From the NCBI GenBank assembly GCA_035582835.1, contig JAYKAV010003266.1:5643795-5707794 (forward strand): a stretch of 64,000 nt of DNA, given 5' to 3'. Below the pieces are notes generated by a model. That model saw nothing but the letters and a program-made list of their open reading frames with translations, did no database searches and was not told the origin of the DNA. Position 1 is the first letter of the stretch. Each line of letters begins with the position of its first letter. A program made the position numbers and the translations under genes. This stretch comes from Phoebastria nigripes. Lineage: Eukaryota; Chordata; Aves; Procellariiformes; Diomedeidae. Below are positions 50,501 through 62,299 of the stretch, piece by piece.

Positions 50501-52796
50501 GAAGGGGTGCAAAAATGAGCTGCAAAGTGGCTCAGACTGAGGATGCTAAATTAGGGACTAAATGGGGAGGGGGAGAGTCCCACCATCTACGTTAGATTGC
50601 ATCAGGCCACCTAACGTAGGTGGTCTGGTTCCTTTCCTCCTCCCGTGGAGATGTTTGCCTCTCTCCAGGGCTGGGATGGAGGACTGGAGCTTTCTGGTCT
50701 GTGAAGGTGCTCCTGGGTTGGCACTCAGAGGAGAAAGCACCTGTATTTTAGTTTAATCCTTTGTGCCGTGGTTTTGGAGAGATGGAAAGCAGTGATTACG
50801 GCGCGGGTTGTCTTCTAACACCCAACCATATGCCTGAACCTGTAAGCAACCCATCAGCCTTTTAATATCTTCCAAAATCTCTGCTAAGGGCAATGGGGTG
50901 AGGTTCAATACCGGCTGGACACCGCCAAGCAATTAGGGCTGCTAGGAAAAAAAAATCTGTATGGGGCAATGTGTTTTATTGAGAAAACTAATCTCTACAG
51001 TGAGGTTTTGTGTCGAAGTCCTACAGATTTGAATACTGAGCTATACGAAGAAAAGGATCTCTAGATTGGTGTTATGAGAGCGTAGCANGTGGGTGTATAA
51101 ATATGGGCATATTTGTGCATAAATACACAGAAGGAGAGAAAAAGACAGAGGAGGAGGAGGTATTTCAGGAAGGGCCTTGCTTTGTTATCAGATAATTCCT
51201 GGGTCAGCCCTTGAAATTGCTGCCAAAGTCTTGTAGCTTTTCCAGAGTTTGCGATGCACTTAGGGACGGGCCCAAGTGAAGAAGGAGATCCGGATCTGGC
51301 CTTGGAAGTGGGAGCATCCCGAGGGGTTGGTGGCATCCGGCTCTGCGCATCCCTCTGTAAACCGGCAGCTTTGCAGCATCTCTGCTCTGGATCCCAAATC
51401 CCTGGCTTGGGCCCGTCATGACCATTTCTGTGACTGTGCAGGTGAAGCCAAGCAGAAGTCGAAGGGATTTGTTTGCCATGCAAGCGCTGTGCCGCACTGG
51501 GTGGAGTTTTTCAGTTTTTTTTAATGGATGGTTTTTAAGTTCCTCAAACCATGCTGGCTTTGAGAGTCCCAGGGTGGTGGCAAGAAACATCTCCCTGCTT
51601 TGGAGCCAGGGTGGGTTTATCTCGGCGTCTACATCCATGGGGGGTCCCAGCAGTTTCTTCTGTCAGTGGGAGCTCGTCAGCATGCTGCTAGGGCGAAAGG
51701 GGCTGAGGGGCGAGGAGAGGAGGAGTCAGCCCCAAACCATTTCGTTTTGCGCTCAGAAAGGGGCTGTGGCTCCCTCCTGGCAGCATTCAACCTCCTCCAC
51801 GTCCAGCGCATCCCTCAGTCCCTCCCATTGGGGACCGGCTGCTGCCCCTCACCAGGAGCCCCAAGGGGGGACAAGGTCCCCCGCCATGCACCAGCCACTG
51901 TCCTGCCTCCAGCCAAAGCACAGCCCTTCCCCAGCCCCATGGCCTCAGTCTCCCCATGATGTTACGGCATTTGGCTGCCCAAATTTCATCCCCCTTTCTC
52001 AGAAACGGGTGCTCTGATCCTGCCGCATCCCATTGTGGGGGAGAGGGACCAGCCTCCAGTGGTGTAAATCATCCCTGAGAGCACAGCACCGATTTACACC
52101 TGGGGACGAGATCCCCCAGCCCAGTTGTATGTGATGAGAGATAAATTCCTCATCTGTGTTTTTCCTCCTGGAGGGGATGGTTTGGCTTGTAGGAGCTGCT
52201 GGACATCATGTAACCACGCAAGGTCCATGCATGTGGACCCTCGTGGGGACCACATCCCCTCCCCAGACCTGCCTGGCTGTCCCGAGCTTGGGCTTGGTCT
52301 TTTGGGGTTTGGTTTTTTGTGCGTTTTTTTTTTTAATTCTTCTGCTGCCTATAAGACTATAATTATCCGTTTGCGTTTGCTCCCTCATTGCTTGAGACTG
52401 TGCTCTTGTCCTCCAATGTCATACGCCGAAGCGCAAGGGGAAAAAAAATGGGTATTGGATCAACCCTGCCTGCGGTGCCTAATTTGAGCGAATCGATAGG
52501 AAGAGGAAATCCAAGAAGGACTCATCCTAAGGATGCTGGAGCTGAACCTTTTGTTTCCATGGTTACAGGAGAAATGGGACCAGGAATGGAGAGAGGCCTA
52601 TAAACTGTTAAAGGAGGACTCGTGGGAATTTCAAGTCATTTAACCATGCGTTTGCTAGACAAAAATTTAGACACCAGCTGTATCCGAATTGCACAGTGTG
52701 TATAGACGTTACTGCTCTTATTGACAACGCAGGGGTGGCCTGGGGGTNGGGTGGTTCTATGGGCTGAGAGGCACCCGAGTCAATAAGGCTGACCGT

Positions 52797-52911
52797 TGTA
52801 TATAGGTATACAGATCTGTGTACATACATATTCCAAATGAGCATTTGCTGTCTGGTTTATCATGAGTGTATATAATTTATTCTTCACAGAGTATCACAAT
52901 TTTTGTAAATA
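52797..52911 (+). promoter_or_regulatory. Cluster of four Pumilio-type elements (UGUANAUA)
   Basis: TGTATATA at 52797-52804, TGTACATA at 52819-52826, TGTATATA at 52867-52874 and TGTAAATA at 52904-52911 all match TGTANATA on the + strand within 115 bp, 20-134 bp before AATAAA. PUM1/2 bind this motif in 3'UTRs to repress or destabilise mRNAs, including neuronal ones. AT-rich composition raises chance matches, but four all on one strand is suggestive. Confidence 0.45.
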
Positions 52912-52930
52912 TCGGCACTAATTAAGAGAA

Positions 52931-52936
52931 AATAAA
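52931..52936 (+). terminator. Candidate distal KCNA2 poly(A) signal
   Basis: AATAAA at the end of an AT-rich, UTR-like block, followed by 'tatgtatattattgagg' and, further on, GT-rich 'tctgtggagggtgggg', a plausible cleavage and GU-rich element layout. It is 6.0 kb past the KCNA2 stop. Confidence 0.45.
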
Positions 52937-54064
52937 TATGTATATTATTGAGGAGTTATTTTGATATCAGTTCTGTGGAGGGTGGGGAAGAAAAAGACAA
53001 GCGACTGTATTTTTGGTAGACTGGGTATTTTTTTCTGTACATCTAAACCTTCTGTGAGAAAAGAAACAGCCTGAACCGTGGAAAAATCAGTTTATGCTCC
53101 ACCATCAGCTGGTCTGCAGGGGCTGTTGGAGGGGGAAACCCCCTGGGAGGAGCTGATGGGTCTCGGTGATGGGCACGGACGAGGACGGACACGCTGCGTG
53201 GTGTGTACGGGATCCCCCATGGGATTTGCTCCAAAAAAGCTCCAGCAGCAATGCAGGCGGAGGGGAAGGGCTGGAGCCGGGGTCAAGCCCACATTCCCCA
53301 TCGTTCCCCGCTCCACCAACTTGGATATCGGCCATGTCCGTGCAGGTAACGGGGAACGGGTGGTGCTGGGGGATAAACCTGCTCTTGGGAAACCTTGTGG
53401 GCACCCAACGGTTATTTTTTTAAGCTGATGATCCCTCTTGGAAGACGGAGAAGCAGACAGGCAGGGACGGTGCTAGTAGCACGTCCTCTGTGGGGTTACA
53501 AACCTCACGTCCCCAGAGATGTCTCCTAGTAGGATCTCTGGCAGGGAATGGCGATGGACTCCCCTGGGATGGCTTCATCTCCTCTTGCAGAGGAATGGTT
53601 TGTTTGCTCCATCCCCAGGGAGCAACTGTAGCAGTATTTTCTCCTGCTGTTTTGTCTTCTCCTCTCCTACAAGTGTCTTGGGGCAGCAAAGGGGAGGGAA
53701 GGCATTGCGGGCACTTGGTACTTTGTGTTTTGAGGTTTGATCATTTGCTTGGTGGCTTTCACAAGCCAGGATGCTGCTCTGGGCTTCCCTTCTTGTAGGG
53801 CAGAGCCGAGGTAGCCCACCTACTCTGTGTTCACGGGATGGAGAGTAAAACGTAAGGAGAAGTGATCCTTCTTCTCCCATGGCATGGGTTGGTCTTGCTC
53901 GGCACTGGGAAGTGGCACCGCCTTGTAACCCAAGAGTTAGCACAGCAGTGCTAAACCTCCATCTCAACCACCCCCAAATCCCCTTGTATTGGTTGTGGAG
54001 GAGCCCCTGGTGTGGGCTCAAAGTCAGTGTCCTTGGGTTTGAGTGTCACTTGTGCCAGTAAGGC

Positions 54065-54190
54065 CACTGTGTGACCCAGGAGACGGTCATTTCCCACTCC
54101 GTGCCTCAGTTTCCCCATCTGTAACACAGCTTGCTAAGCTGTCTCCAAGAACCCAGCAAATTGCAAAGCTTAGCTCAATGTTGGGACAGC
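54065..54190 (+). repeat. MIR-like ancient SINE fragment
   Basis: 'cactgtgtgacccaggagac' then 'gtgcctcagtttccccatct' 'gtaacac' is the sense MIR core with correct spacing between the 'ctgtgtgacc' and 'gcctcagtttcc' blocks. The later 'aaagcttagctcaatg' could be its decayed 3' part. Confidence 0.7.
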
Positions 54191-57100
54191 GAAAATGCAT
54201 AAGTGGGTGGCTGAACCCATGGATGGATGTTGTTAGGAGGAGAGGAGGTATTTAAGAGCAGCCAGTTCTGAACATTTAAGTATGGAAAACCATTTGAATG
54301 CACAAAAAGTAACATAAGGATTTATGAGCAATGCATCCTGAGCAAAATGTCACAGTATTTGCTATAACACTGAGCAGAAGCAATCCCCAAACTGGGCCAG
54401 TTTGTGTTCCTCAGCCCCATTTCAAGCCCAGGAGAAGCTCCAGCCAGCTTCGGCAGACGCCAAACCCTTCCCTTATCTGTTGGCTTGTGGGCTCATAAAT
54501 ATCTAAACACAAAGTGGTACAAGGAGTTCGCAGAATAGAGTCTGCTCTGCACAGGCTCTCCAAAGAGATGGCAGGAGAAGGCTGCGAGGCAGATACAGTA
54601 ATTATTTTAAATTGCCGGTCTATCAGCATGCTGCACCATCCCAGCCATGCTAGGAGGATGCAGGAGATGCCTTCAGGGGTGTTGCATCCTCCTGCCAGCC
54701 GAGCTGCTTGTGCTTTTACACCATTCAAAGAGACAAGGAGAGGGATGGAAGAATTACACCATCTAAAGCGGAGACGTCCCTGTGCTTGGGCAGCCCTTTC
54801 GGCCCCGCGATCGGCTGCTCCCAGCCTGTGATCCCGACTGTGGTGAGTGGCTGATCCCCGCTGAGCACAGCCTGGCTGGTTACGCCTGTGCTAAATGACC
54901 TACTTTCCTCCACTTTCTTTGCTGAGTGTTGCCTCTCTGCCAGGCAAAACCCCATGAAACCCCTCGCAGATCCGCTCCGGCTCATAAATTAGAGAGATCT
55001 CCAAGGTGGCACAGTGATGCTCTTCAGCGCGGGGAGGACCGCGCCACACGCCTCCGCAAAATTTCCTCTCCCTGCTGAGGGGCTCAAGCCCTCAAAATCC
55101 TGCTTGTTTACATCGAGGAAGGAAAAGATTCAAGTGCCAAGAAAGTACTACCTCTGTTACTTGTCCTGGAAGGCTCAGGATGCTCAAACCCCATTACAGC
55201 CCATCGCGTGTGCCCCAGGGACAAGAGGGAATTTTTAGCCCTCCTGGCTGCCTGTTAGCGTGTCTGCTTCCATTTGGCAAAGTGGGCACTTGGATCCTGA
55301 AAGCACCTCCTGGACCGGAGCTGCGAAGAGGCCATTAAGTAAGATGCTGGGAGCGGGGAAAAGTAAAATGGTCCCGCACCCCGGATGCTGCCGCCCTCCC
55401 GGTGATGCTCTGCAGATGCCCGGGGTGGTGGGGCTCGGGCAGGAGCTGATCCTCCAAACCATCACTGCTGCAGAGCCGCTGATTCCAAGTAGCCTTAACC
55501 AAGTGTCTAGGTGCAAAAAATTTGCAAGGGTGGGTGTGTGAAGTGGGGCCCCCGCAGCCTATCTTTAGGTAACCTCTAGGCAAAGGTTCGGCGCTTGCAC
55601 AGCTCTCATCGAGATGCACATTTATCCCGCAGCTCTGGAAATCAGGCCAGGTCCCTCTTTCTCCTTCCCACTTTCTCCTTACTCCTTCTTCTCCCTCCTT
55701 TGCATTTGTGCTGGGTGTTGAAAAACCTATTCCTGGGAGCAGTGCTCTCATCTGCACCCCGGCACGGTGTACGGGGCAGGAGAAGGGGAGCTCTAGGCAA
55801 ATGAGAGCAATATCTGGGTGTATTAAAGAAACATAAATCTACGCTTTTACAGATGCAGAATTGAGTCTGCTGGGGCCCTGGATCTACGAAGCATTAGGGA
55901 AGACAAAATAATGAGGTGTGATCCAAGGATTAAAGCCAGCTCTACCCAAATATTTAGGACCCTTCCTCCAACGTTACCCCAATTTCACGGGGAAGGCAGG
56001 CACCCAGCTGCCTTTCTCAGCCAGGCATGCTGAGGTCCTGCTTGGGTACATCGCGTTGCCCTGTGCCTCTCTCTGCTGGGGAGATGCAGAAAGAGCCATG
56101 GTGAGACTGCCTCAGCTTTTTATCCTTAAAAATGGTGGGAGAAGCTGGATCCAGGGTGCCTGGGAGATTTACCAAAGGCTCAGCAGAAGGTTTGCCCCCC
56201 CTCCTGCTCTCTGTGGCTTGCTGTCATTAGGACAAAGCTTGCTCACCACCCCGGGTGGGCACAGGAGATGGGGGCATTGATCCAAGCCCGAACTGCNCGA
56301 TGCTCTACAGACGAGTCTTTGGGAGATTATTGGATTGAAGGATGGTTTGCTGAGTTTGTAGGGACCCAAGAGGATCGGGCACTGCAGCCTCAGGGTTAGC
56401 AGAGAAACCTCAGGGCTGGTGAGACCCCAGGGAGTTTGTTTTGCTGCTGCTTTAATGGAGCCAAAATCAGCTCCCAGCAAGAGTAGTGCTGGGGTTTGGG
56501 GAGCCGGAGATGCCAAGGTCATCCTGCTCCTCACATCTGCAGAATCCACCAGCTGCCCCCGCATCCGCCGCAACCTCCCTCCCGCGGCCGCATCTCCGCT
56601 CNGCAGGCACCGGGCAGGATCAGGCCTCAAGGACACGGTTTTTACCCAGCGAGAGGTGAAGGTGGGGGGCAGGCAAGGGAAGCAGAACAAATCTATTCTG
56701 CCAGGCACCTGCTCCCTGCCTTGCAAAAAAATGCCGACGGCGCATCGTTTGAGAGCGTAGCCTTTTCCGCTTAGGCACGGGGTTGTCTTCCACTGTCCTT
56801 TTATCCTTGGCTAATTAAAGGCAAATCTCTGCCAAAGGAACACAGTTCTTCATAGTTGAGCCTAGAAAGTGGTTGTGAATGCTCAGAGGCAGCTGCAGAA
56901 ATCCTGGGCAGAAATAGCATTTTTTATCTTGCAGCTCACCAGCTTTGGCTCTGAGGATAATAAATTTCTGAGTTGTAGAAGGAGGCAACAGCAGATGCAG
57001 CCCCGTCTTGTCCGAGTTTACAAAAGGATCAGTTGGATGGACCAACTAAACTCCCAAGTCATCCCTGGGGAGGACCTTGGAGATGACGTGGCCATGGTGA

Positions 57101-57814
57101 GGTCCCACCGATCGCCTGGGTCCCCAGGGATGCCGTGGGGACCAGCTTGGGTGAGCCCCACCTGAGCAAACGGAGGTGTTTGCTGATCTCTGGGCAGGCA
57201 ATTCCTCTCATCCCCAAGGAGATGCCTACAGGCAGCTGAATCCCATCTGGAAAGGGCATCACCCCGCTGTAGCTGCTGGAGAGGAAGGTGAGGGAGGCTG
57301 GTCCCAGGTCCCTGATGTTGGGTGAGATCTTTGAGATGGGTCCTGGGAAGCCCAAAACCAGGCTGGGAAGGTGGAAAGGGCGGAGGGAAGATGGACCATG
57401 GCGCTTGCCTTCCCATTTTGCTGTGGCCGCTCTCTGCCCCCTGCCAGCACTGCACAGTGGAAGGCCTTTGCTCCAAACCTTGTGTTTTATCCCCGTGGGA
57501 GGGCTGGGCAGGCCCAGGGGAAAAGAGCAGTGCTGGAAACTGTTTCTCCAGCTTCAGCTGTCTAAAACCAAGCAGTCGGGTCTGCTGGGGCTCAATGTAC
57601 TCAATGAAGAGACTGGCACCTCCGAGGGATGGAGGGATGAGGCTCCCCTTGGCTGTTGGCCTCCCTCCAGCAACTGCACAGGCGGTCCAGATGGTTGCAC
57701 CGTCTTCCACTTCCAGACTAGTCCGATCCACGCTCTTGAGCATTCACATGCTGGTTATTTCCACTCTTTAAAAGGCAGAAGGAGAATTTAACCCTGAAGG
57801 ACCTCCATCAAATG

Positions 57815-57895
57815 AGAAGAATGCCCTGCACTTGTATAACATCTCCTAGCCAGGCAGCCCAGAGCACTTCACTCACAAATGTTTTTAAAGGTTTT
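57815..57895 (-). repeat. MIR 3'-end fragment
   Basis: 'gcacttgtataacatctcct' ... 'cccagagcacttcactcaca' 'aatgttttt' is the antisense of the amniote MIR tail ('aatgtttgtaaagcgctttgagatcc...gaaaggcgctatagaagtgc'). Confidence 0.5.
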
Positions 57896-58069
57896 GGGTT
57901 ACTGTAATGCCCTGAAACCCTTAAGGATGAAAAAAAACCAGCAGAGCATTTGGTATAGTAGGGCATAATTTCATGAAGACAGACACAAAAAAAAAAAAGG
58001 TTGTGGCATCCAATAAGGCTGGCAAGAAGCAGCATCGATAGTAACTATTATGATTCTGATGATGACGTT

Positions 58070-58130
58070 ATGTGGCCCTTACACAGTGCTTTTCATTAGT
58101 AGCTCTAAAGTGCTTTAGGAAAGAAGAGAT
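58070..58130 (-). repeat. MIR 3'-end fragment
   Basis: 'cagtgcttttcattagtagc' 'tctaaagtgctttaggaa' is a second antisense copy of the same MIR tail, about 200 bp from the previous one and in the same orientation. The two could derive from one interrupted insertion. Confidence 0.45.
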
Positions 58131-58359
58131 TCAGATGTCTCGACCGTCTGCAGTGATTTCAGTGGAGGAACGCAGGCGATGGTCTTCTGCAGAAGCTCTC
58201 ACCGCAGCTTTACTGGTTGCAGGGCAAGGGCCTCCTCTGCTTAGCTCCCAGCCACCCTAATGGCATTTTATTTATTATTCAGCTTCTAGAAGTAAGTCTC
58301 CCTGCGCTGCACGGCTCAGGGATATGGTCCTGACAAACCAGTGCTGAGCCGGGGGGACA

Positions 58360-58410
58360 CCCCTTTCCATGAACAACCCCTTTCCATGAACAACCCCTTT
58401 CCATGAACAA
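58360..58410. repeat. 17-bp x3 perfect tandem array
   Basis: Unit cccctttccatgaacaa is repeated three times exactly (58360-58376, 58377-58393, 58394-58410). Confidence 0.95.
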
Positions 58411-59890
58411 CCCCCTCCCCTACAACCCCCCTGACATTCCCATTCCACCTGCAATAAATGCAGAAGACTAATGNGAAAATCTCAGCGGTTTTGCCCATTT
58501 GCACATTTATGTGAGTGCTAGCCTTCCCACAGTGGGAAGGGATGCGAGGTCCCTGGGAGGGGAGACACCCCCATGGTTTCGGTCTGTGGCCCTGCAGGGT
58601 TTTTCTCTACACAGGCTGTGCAAGGACAGAGAGAAAGGGCATTGCAAGAGCTCCCTGGCACGGCTTGGCAGTACAAATTCCCCTCCGGTCTTCCTCCCTG
58701 CTCTGACTGGGGGCCAGGCAGGTAACATTAGCTGCCCTCCACCATAGCCCTGCTGGATAGCTCGGGCTCCAGGCGCCTGGGACCATCCCTGAAGCAGCAG
58801 TAGCTCCGTCCTCGCAGCATCGGGCAGAGCAACCTCCTCCAGAAAGGTCCGTCCTTGCCTTCACGCTGCCTGCAGCATCCATGGGCAGGGAGAGGCGGCT
58901 GAAGGTGAGCTGGCCTCATGCACTGGCTCGGTGAAAATACTGCTTTGAAAACAGCAAAAGCCCAGCCCAAAGGCAGCTGGTGCCTGTGCCTCATTTTTGG
59001 GGCCCCTGGGTGCACTCCATTTGGCTCCTTTAGCATTGGAATATCTCCTCTGCATTGGTATGCAGGTGTGTAGCCCAGTGTGTGTGCACCCAGACCGGTC
59101 CATGAGCATGGGACATGTGCGTGGACACACTCCCTTATGCATGGACATGCAAATACATCTATTAAATCCCAGTGAGCACCGGTTTCAGATCCCTTCCCCT
59201 CCATNCCCTAGTTCAGCCTTAGTGATGATGCTGTAGGGGAAAATAGCTCATGGGTTTAGCTCAAGAGGTTCCCTGGTGTGATGGTGGCACCTTGACCATG
59301 GTGGGAATTGTCACTGGAAGGAAACAGCCCCTGACAGCTCCAGAAAGAGAAGCAAAGGCACCTTTGACCACAACGCAGGTATTGCTTTGGTGCTGCGTAG
59401 GATAAATGGGATGGCACTGGGATGCTGTGCCGGAGGGAGAGAGTTTGCCTAGGTGGCTTCTCCCTGGCAGGGGCTCGGGGGTGGCTCGATTCGGCTCTGC
59501 TGTGCTCTGCGGCTCCCGTGAGCTCGTCCTCTCCCTCCCCACCAGCATCAGCAGAGCCGCCGGCTCAGCACAAAGCTACAACACCGCGGCTCAAGGATTA
59601 GACATTCATTTGCCATAAATAGAAAATTGGGGGAACGTGTTTTAGTGTGTTAAATATATTCTGAGAGGCTGCTGATGCACAGGAAGATGACCGTCCTATC
59701 GATCCCTGTCCTCGTCCTGCTCCCCATCTCTCTCCGGGCAGAGATGACCCTCTCGCCCTGTGCCAACCCCAGGGCCTGACCCTGTGGCCAGGAGCTGAGG
59801 ATTTGTCACTGTGGTGGTGCTTTTTGGGAGTGAAGAGCCCTAGAGCAGGCTCCCCATCGGGCTGGTCCCCTGGGGCATGTCTCACGCTTA

Positions 59891-60122
59891 TGGAGGCATC
59901 CCCAGGAGGACCTCTTCATTCGGTCTGTGTTGGGAGCCCCGTTACAGTCAGCAGAGAGAAACTCCTCCACATGATTCATCCAGCTTAATTTAGCCATTTG
60001 CCTCAGGGCCAGAAGAGGCACACCTTAAAAGAACCCATTTTTCTGCATTCGTGGTGAAAGGAGTCAGAGAAACAAGCTCAGATGGACTGTAGATGCCCAC
60101 TGTTGGTGCAAGGGATGCCACT
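59891..60122 (+). repeat. Left arm of a 235-bp diverged inverted repeat
   Basis: The reverse complement of this segment aligns with 60637-60871 along its whole length. The stretch 60089-60122 is a perfect 34-bp reverse-complement match to 60637-60670. By eye, identity is about 85-88% over the best 160 bp, lower near the outer end, with several small indels. It belongs to no repeat family I recognise. The frames across it do not keep phase between arms, arguing against a coding exon. Confidence 0.9.
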
Positions 60123-60636
60123 TGGATTTCCTGGGCACTGATGCCTGAAAGACCCTATTAAGACCTAACTGTTAGGAGCTGTGTGGGATGGGATGGCTTT
60201 GATACATGCCTAGGCAGAGCAGTGCTGAGATGTAGGGTTTGCATGACTATAACTGCTTCCCATCACCAGCTCCGTGCCTGGATCCCTATTTTCACGGTGA
60301 AGCCATAAGGACATGTCCCCCGCTCTCTCAGCTGGTGCCTTTCGTGCCTACAGAGAAGAGAAAAGCCCCCTCTGGATGCTCTTTTCTGGGATGCGTGCCT
60401 TTGGCGTGCTGGGGATGTGCTTTCCCGGCTGCCTGTGCTCCTGCCGTCTGCTGCGGTGGCACGATGCCCGCTCACGCCTTGGCCGGATGGTTTCCCAAGG
60501 CAAGCTCTTGCCAAGTGAAGACGGGTTGAATGGCCAGCCAGCACAACGCCGCGGGTGCCACGAGCCTTGGCAATGGCATGGGNGAAGCGGTTTGGGGGGC
60601 AATAGAGGACTGCAGGGTCCTCATGTGGCTCTGCTG

Positions 60637-60871
60637 AGTGGCATCCCTTGCACCAACAGTGGGCATCTACGGTCCATGAGCTTGTTTCCCTGACTCCTTT
60701 CACCATGAATGCAGAGAAATGGGTCCTCTTAAGGCATTACTCTTCTGGCCTGAAGACAGATCTCTAAATTAAGCTGGATGATTGATGTGGAGGAGGTCCT
60801 CTTTCACTCTGCTGACCATGACGGTGCTCTTGGCAACAAGACCCCAGGAAGTCCTCCTGGGGATGCCTCCA
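60637..60871 (-). repeat. Right arm of the 235-bp diverged inverted repeat
   Basis: Partner of 59891-60122 in opposite orientation, separated by a 514-bp spacer without obvious internal symmetry. Weak similarity may extend about 15 bp beyond the outer ends. It could be two copies of one unknown interspersed repeat, or a local inverted duplication. Confidence 0.9.
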
Positions 60872-62217
60872 TATGTGCGAAAGATGAGGAGATGAGTCAA
60901 GGGGCTCCAGGTTCCCATAGGTGCCGTCTTTCCCCACACCAAATACAAGTCATCTTCTCATATCCTGGAGTCATCACTGCTCGTAGCAGTGGTTTCTGGT
61001 GCTGCAAGAGGAACCCAGAGGAGCACCAAGGTCCCATGGGAATGCAAGGGTCAACAGGGCTTTGTGGCAGCTCAGAGCTGTACTTTCTGTGCTACTGAGC
61101 TGGTTCAGCCCCAGTTGCACAGCTCAGAGTGACTTTGGTTCCTAGTGCTGTCAGAGCCCCAGCCCTGCTCTGCCACCACTCCGGTGCCCTGAGCCTGCAC
61201 ATGTCCCTGGATTTACTCCAATTTTATGCCTGATGAGGCTCTCAGGCCTTACGTTGCCAGTTAATGGACCTTAAAATACCTAGAGATCCTGGTCCTGCTT
61301 CCCTGGCTTCATCAAGCGTGAAATTTTGCTGCAGGGAGGGTGATGGTGGGGGTGTAGGTGCCCAAGTCCCATGGGAGTGGGGAGGCTCATCCCTTTGGGC
61401 CCCATGGGAGAGCCCAGACTCTGCCTGCAGGTGAATATTTTGCACGTGTTTCCATGCAGTAGGAGCTACAAGATGTTATTTCTAAGGGTATCCTCTATTC
61501 CTTGCTCTCTTAATACTGGGTGAAGGCTACGTTCATGGAAACTGCCTTATGGCTACACATTCCCACACCAAGCAGATGTGTCCTCTCCACCAGATCTGTC
61601 TACAAGAGGATTTCCATGCCCAACAGAGGAGCAAAAGACACTGCAAGGGACATGACGAGGCATCCGCAGGGAGATCGGGCTGAAACCAGGTGTCTTGGGA
61701 GTGAAGAACATCCTTCTCAGCATGTCCTGGTGATGTTTCCACCCTGGAGCAAAGCCACTCCTTTTTAGTGACTTCCTGCTTAGTTCATAAAAGCATTGGG
61801 AAGGATGGGGAGATTTTCAGTGGCCTTGGGAGAGACAAGAAGTCTCATGTGGTTCTTCTCCCTATTGATCGGACCCTCCAGATAAGACCTTCCTCTGAAA
61901 GCTATTGCCTTGGTTGTCCATTTTTCCTCCAAAATCCTCCTGCAATGACTATAGCTGGCTGCTGTCTTCAGCGGTTCAGCTCACGCTCGCATCTGCCGTT
62001 TTTATAAATAAATAATGAGTGGATTGATTAGTCACTTCCCTCCGACTCCAGGCCTCTCACCCCCGACCGTTTGTTGGCTTAAATGGAAACTTCTCCAAAC
62101 TCTTCTAGATGGTACCAGAATGCGATTCTCCTTGGGATGAGGCGGGAGTGTTTAAGCATCCGAAAAATCTCTCCTTCACCTTTTTTCCCCGTCTTGCTTA
62201 GACATAAGGCTGGTTTT

Positions 62218-62299
62218 ATCCTTGCTCACCCACTTACCCATGGGGTCCCACTCCAGGGGTCTGGAATGGGACCCTATGGGTAAGTGGGTGAGCAAGGAT
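62218..62299. repeat. Near-perfect 39-bp-arm hairpin
   Basis: The left arm 62218-62256 and right arm 62261-62299 are reverse complements with about two imperfect pairs (one C.A mismatch, one G.T), around a 4-base loop. Weaker pairing continues about 3 bp further out. As RNA on either strand it would form a long, nearly unbroken stem. Confidence 0.95.

Larger units (their letters stand above)
46914..52960 (+). other. Probable long KCNA2 3'UTR
   Basis: Mammalian KCNA2 transcripts can carry a multi-kilobase 3'UTR. Here, AT-rich UTR-like sequence occurs right after the stop (46914-47060 and about 47630-47860) and again at 52.8-53.0 kb, ending with a poly(A) signal. The middle (48-52 kb) is more GC-rich and looks neutral, with a poly-T tract at about 50392-50425. 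No competing gene is visible, so one long UTR or alternative short and long forms are both possible. Confidence 0.4.

Noticed and set aside
50609..50625. Near-palindrome ccacctaacgtaggtgg
   Set aside because: Imperfect centre and too short to separate from chance.
50903..50915. T-loop-like ggttcaatacc as a tRNA B box
   Set aside because: No A box, no acceptor stem and no anticodon arm in the right positions.
57018..57743. 241-codon minus-strand frame
   Set aside because: I considered a retroelement pol fragment, but no RT, RNase H or integrase motif is visible; composition-driven.
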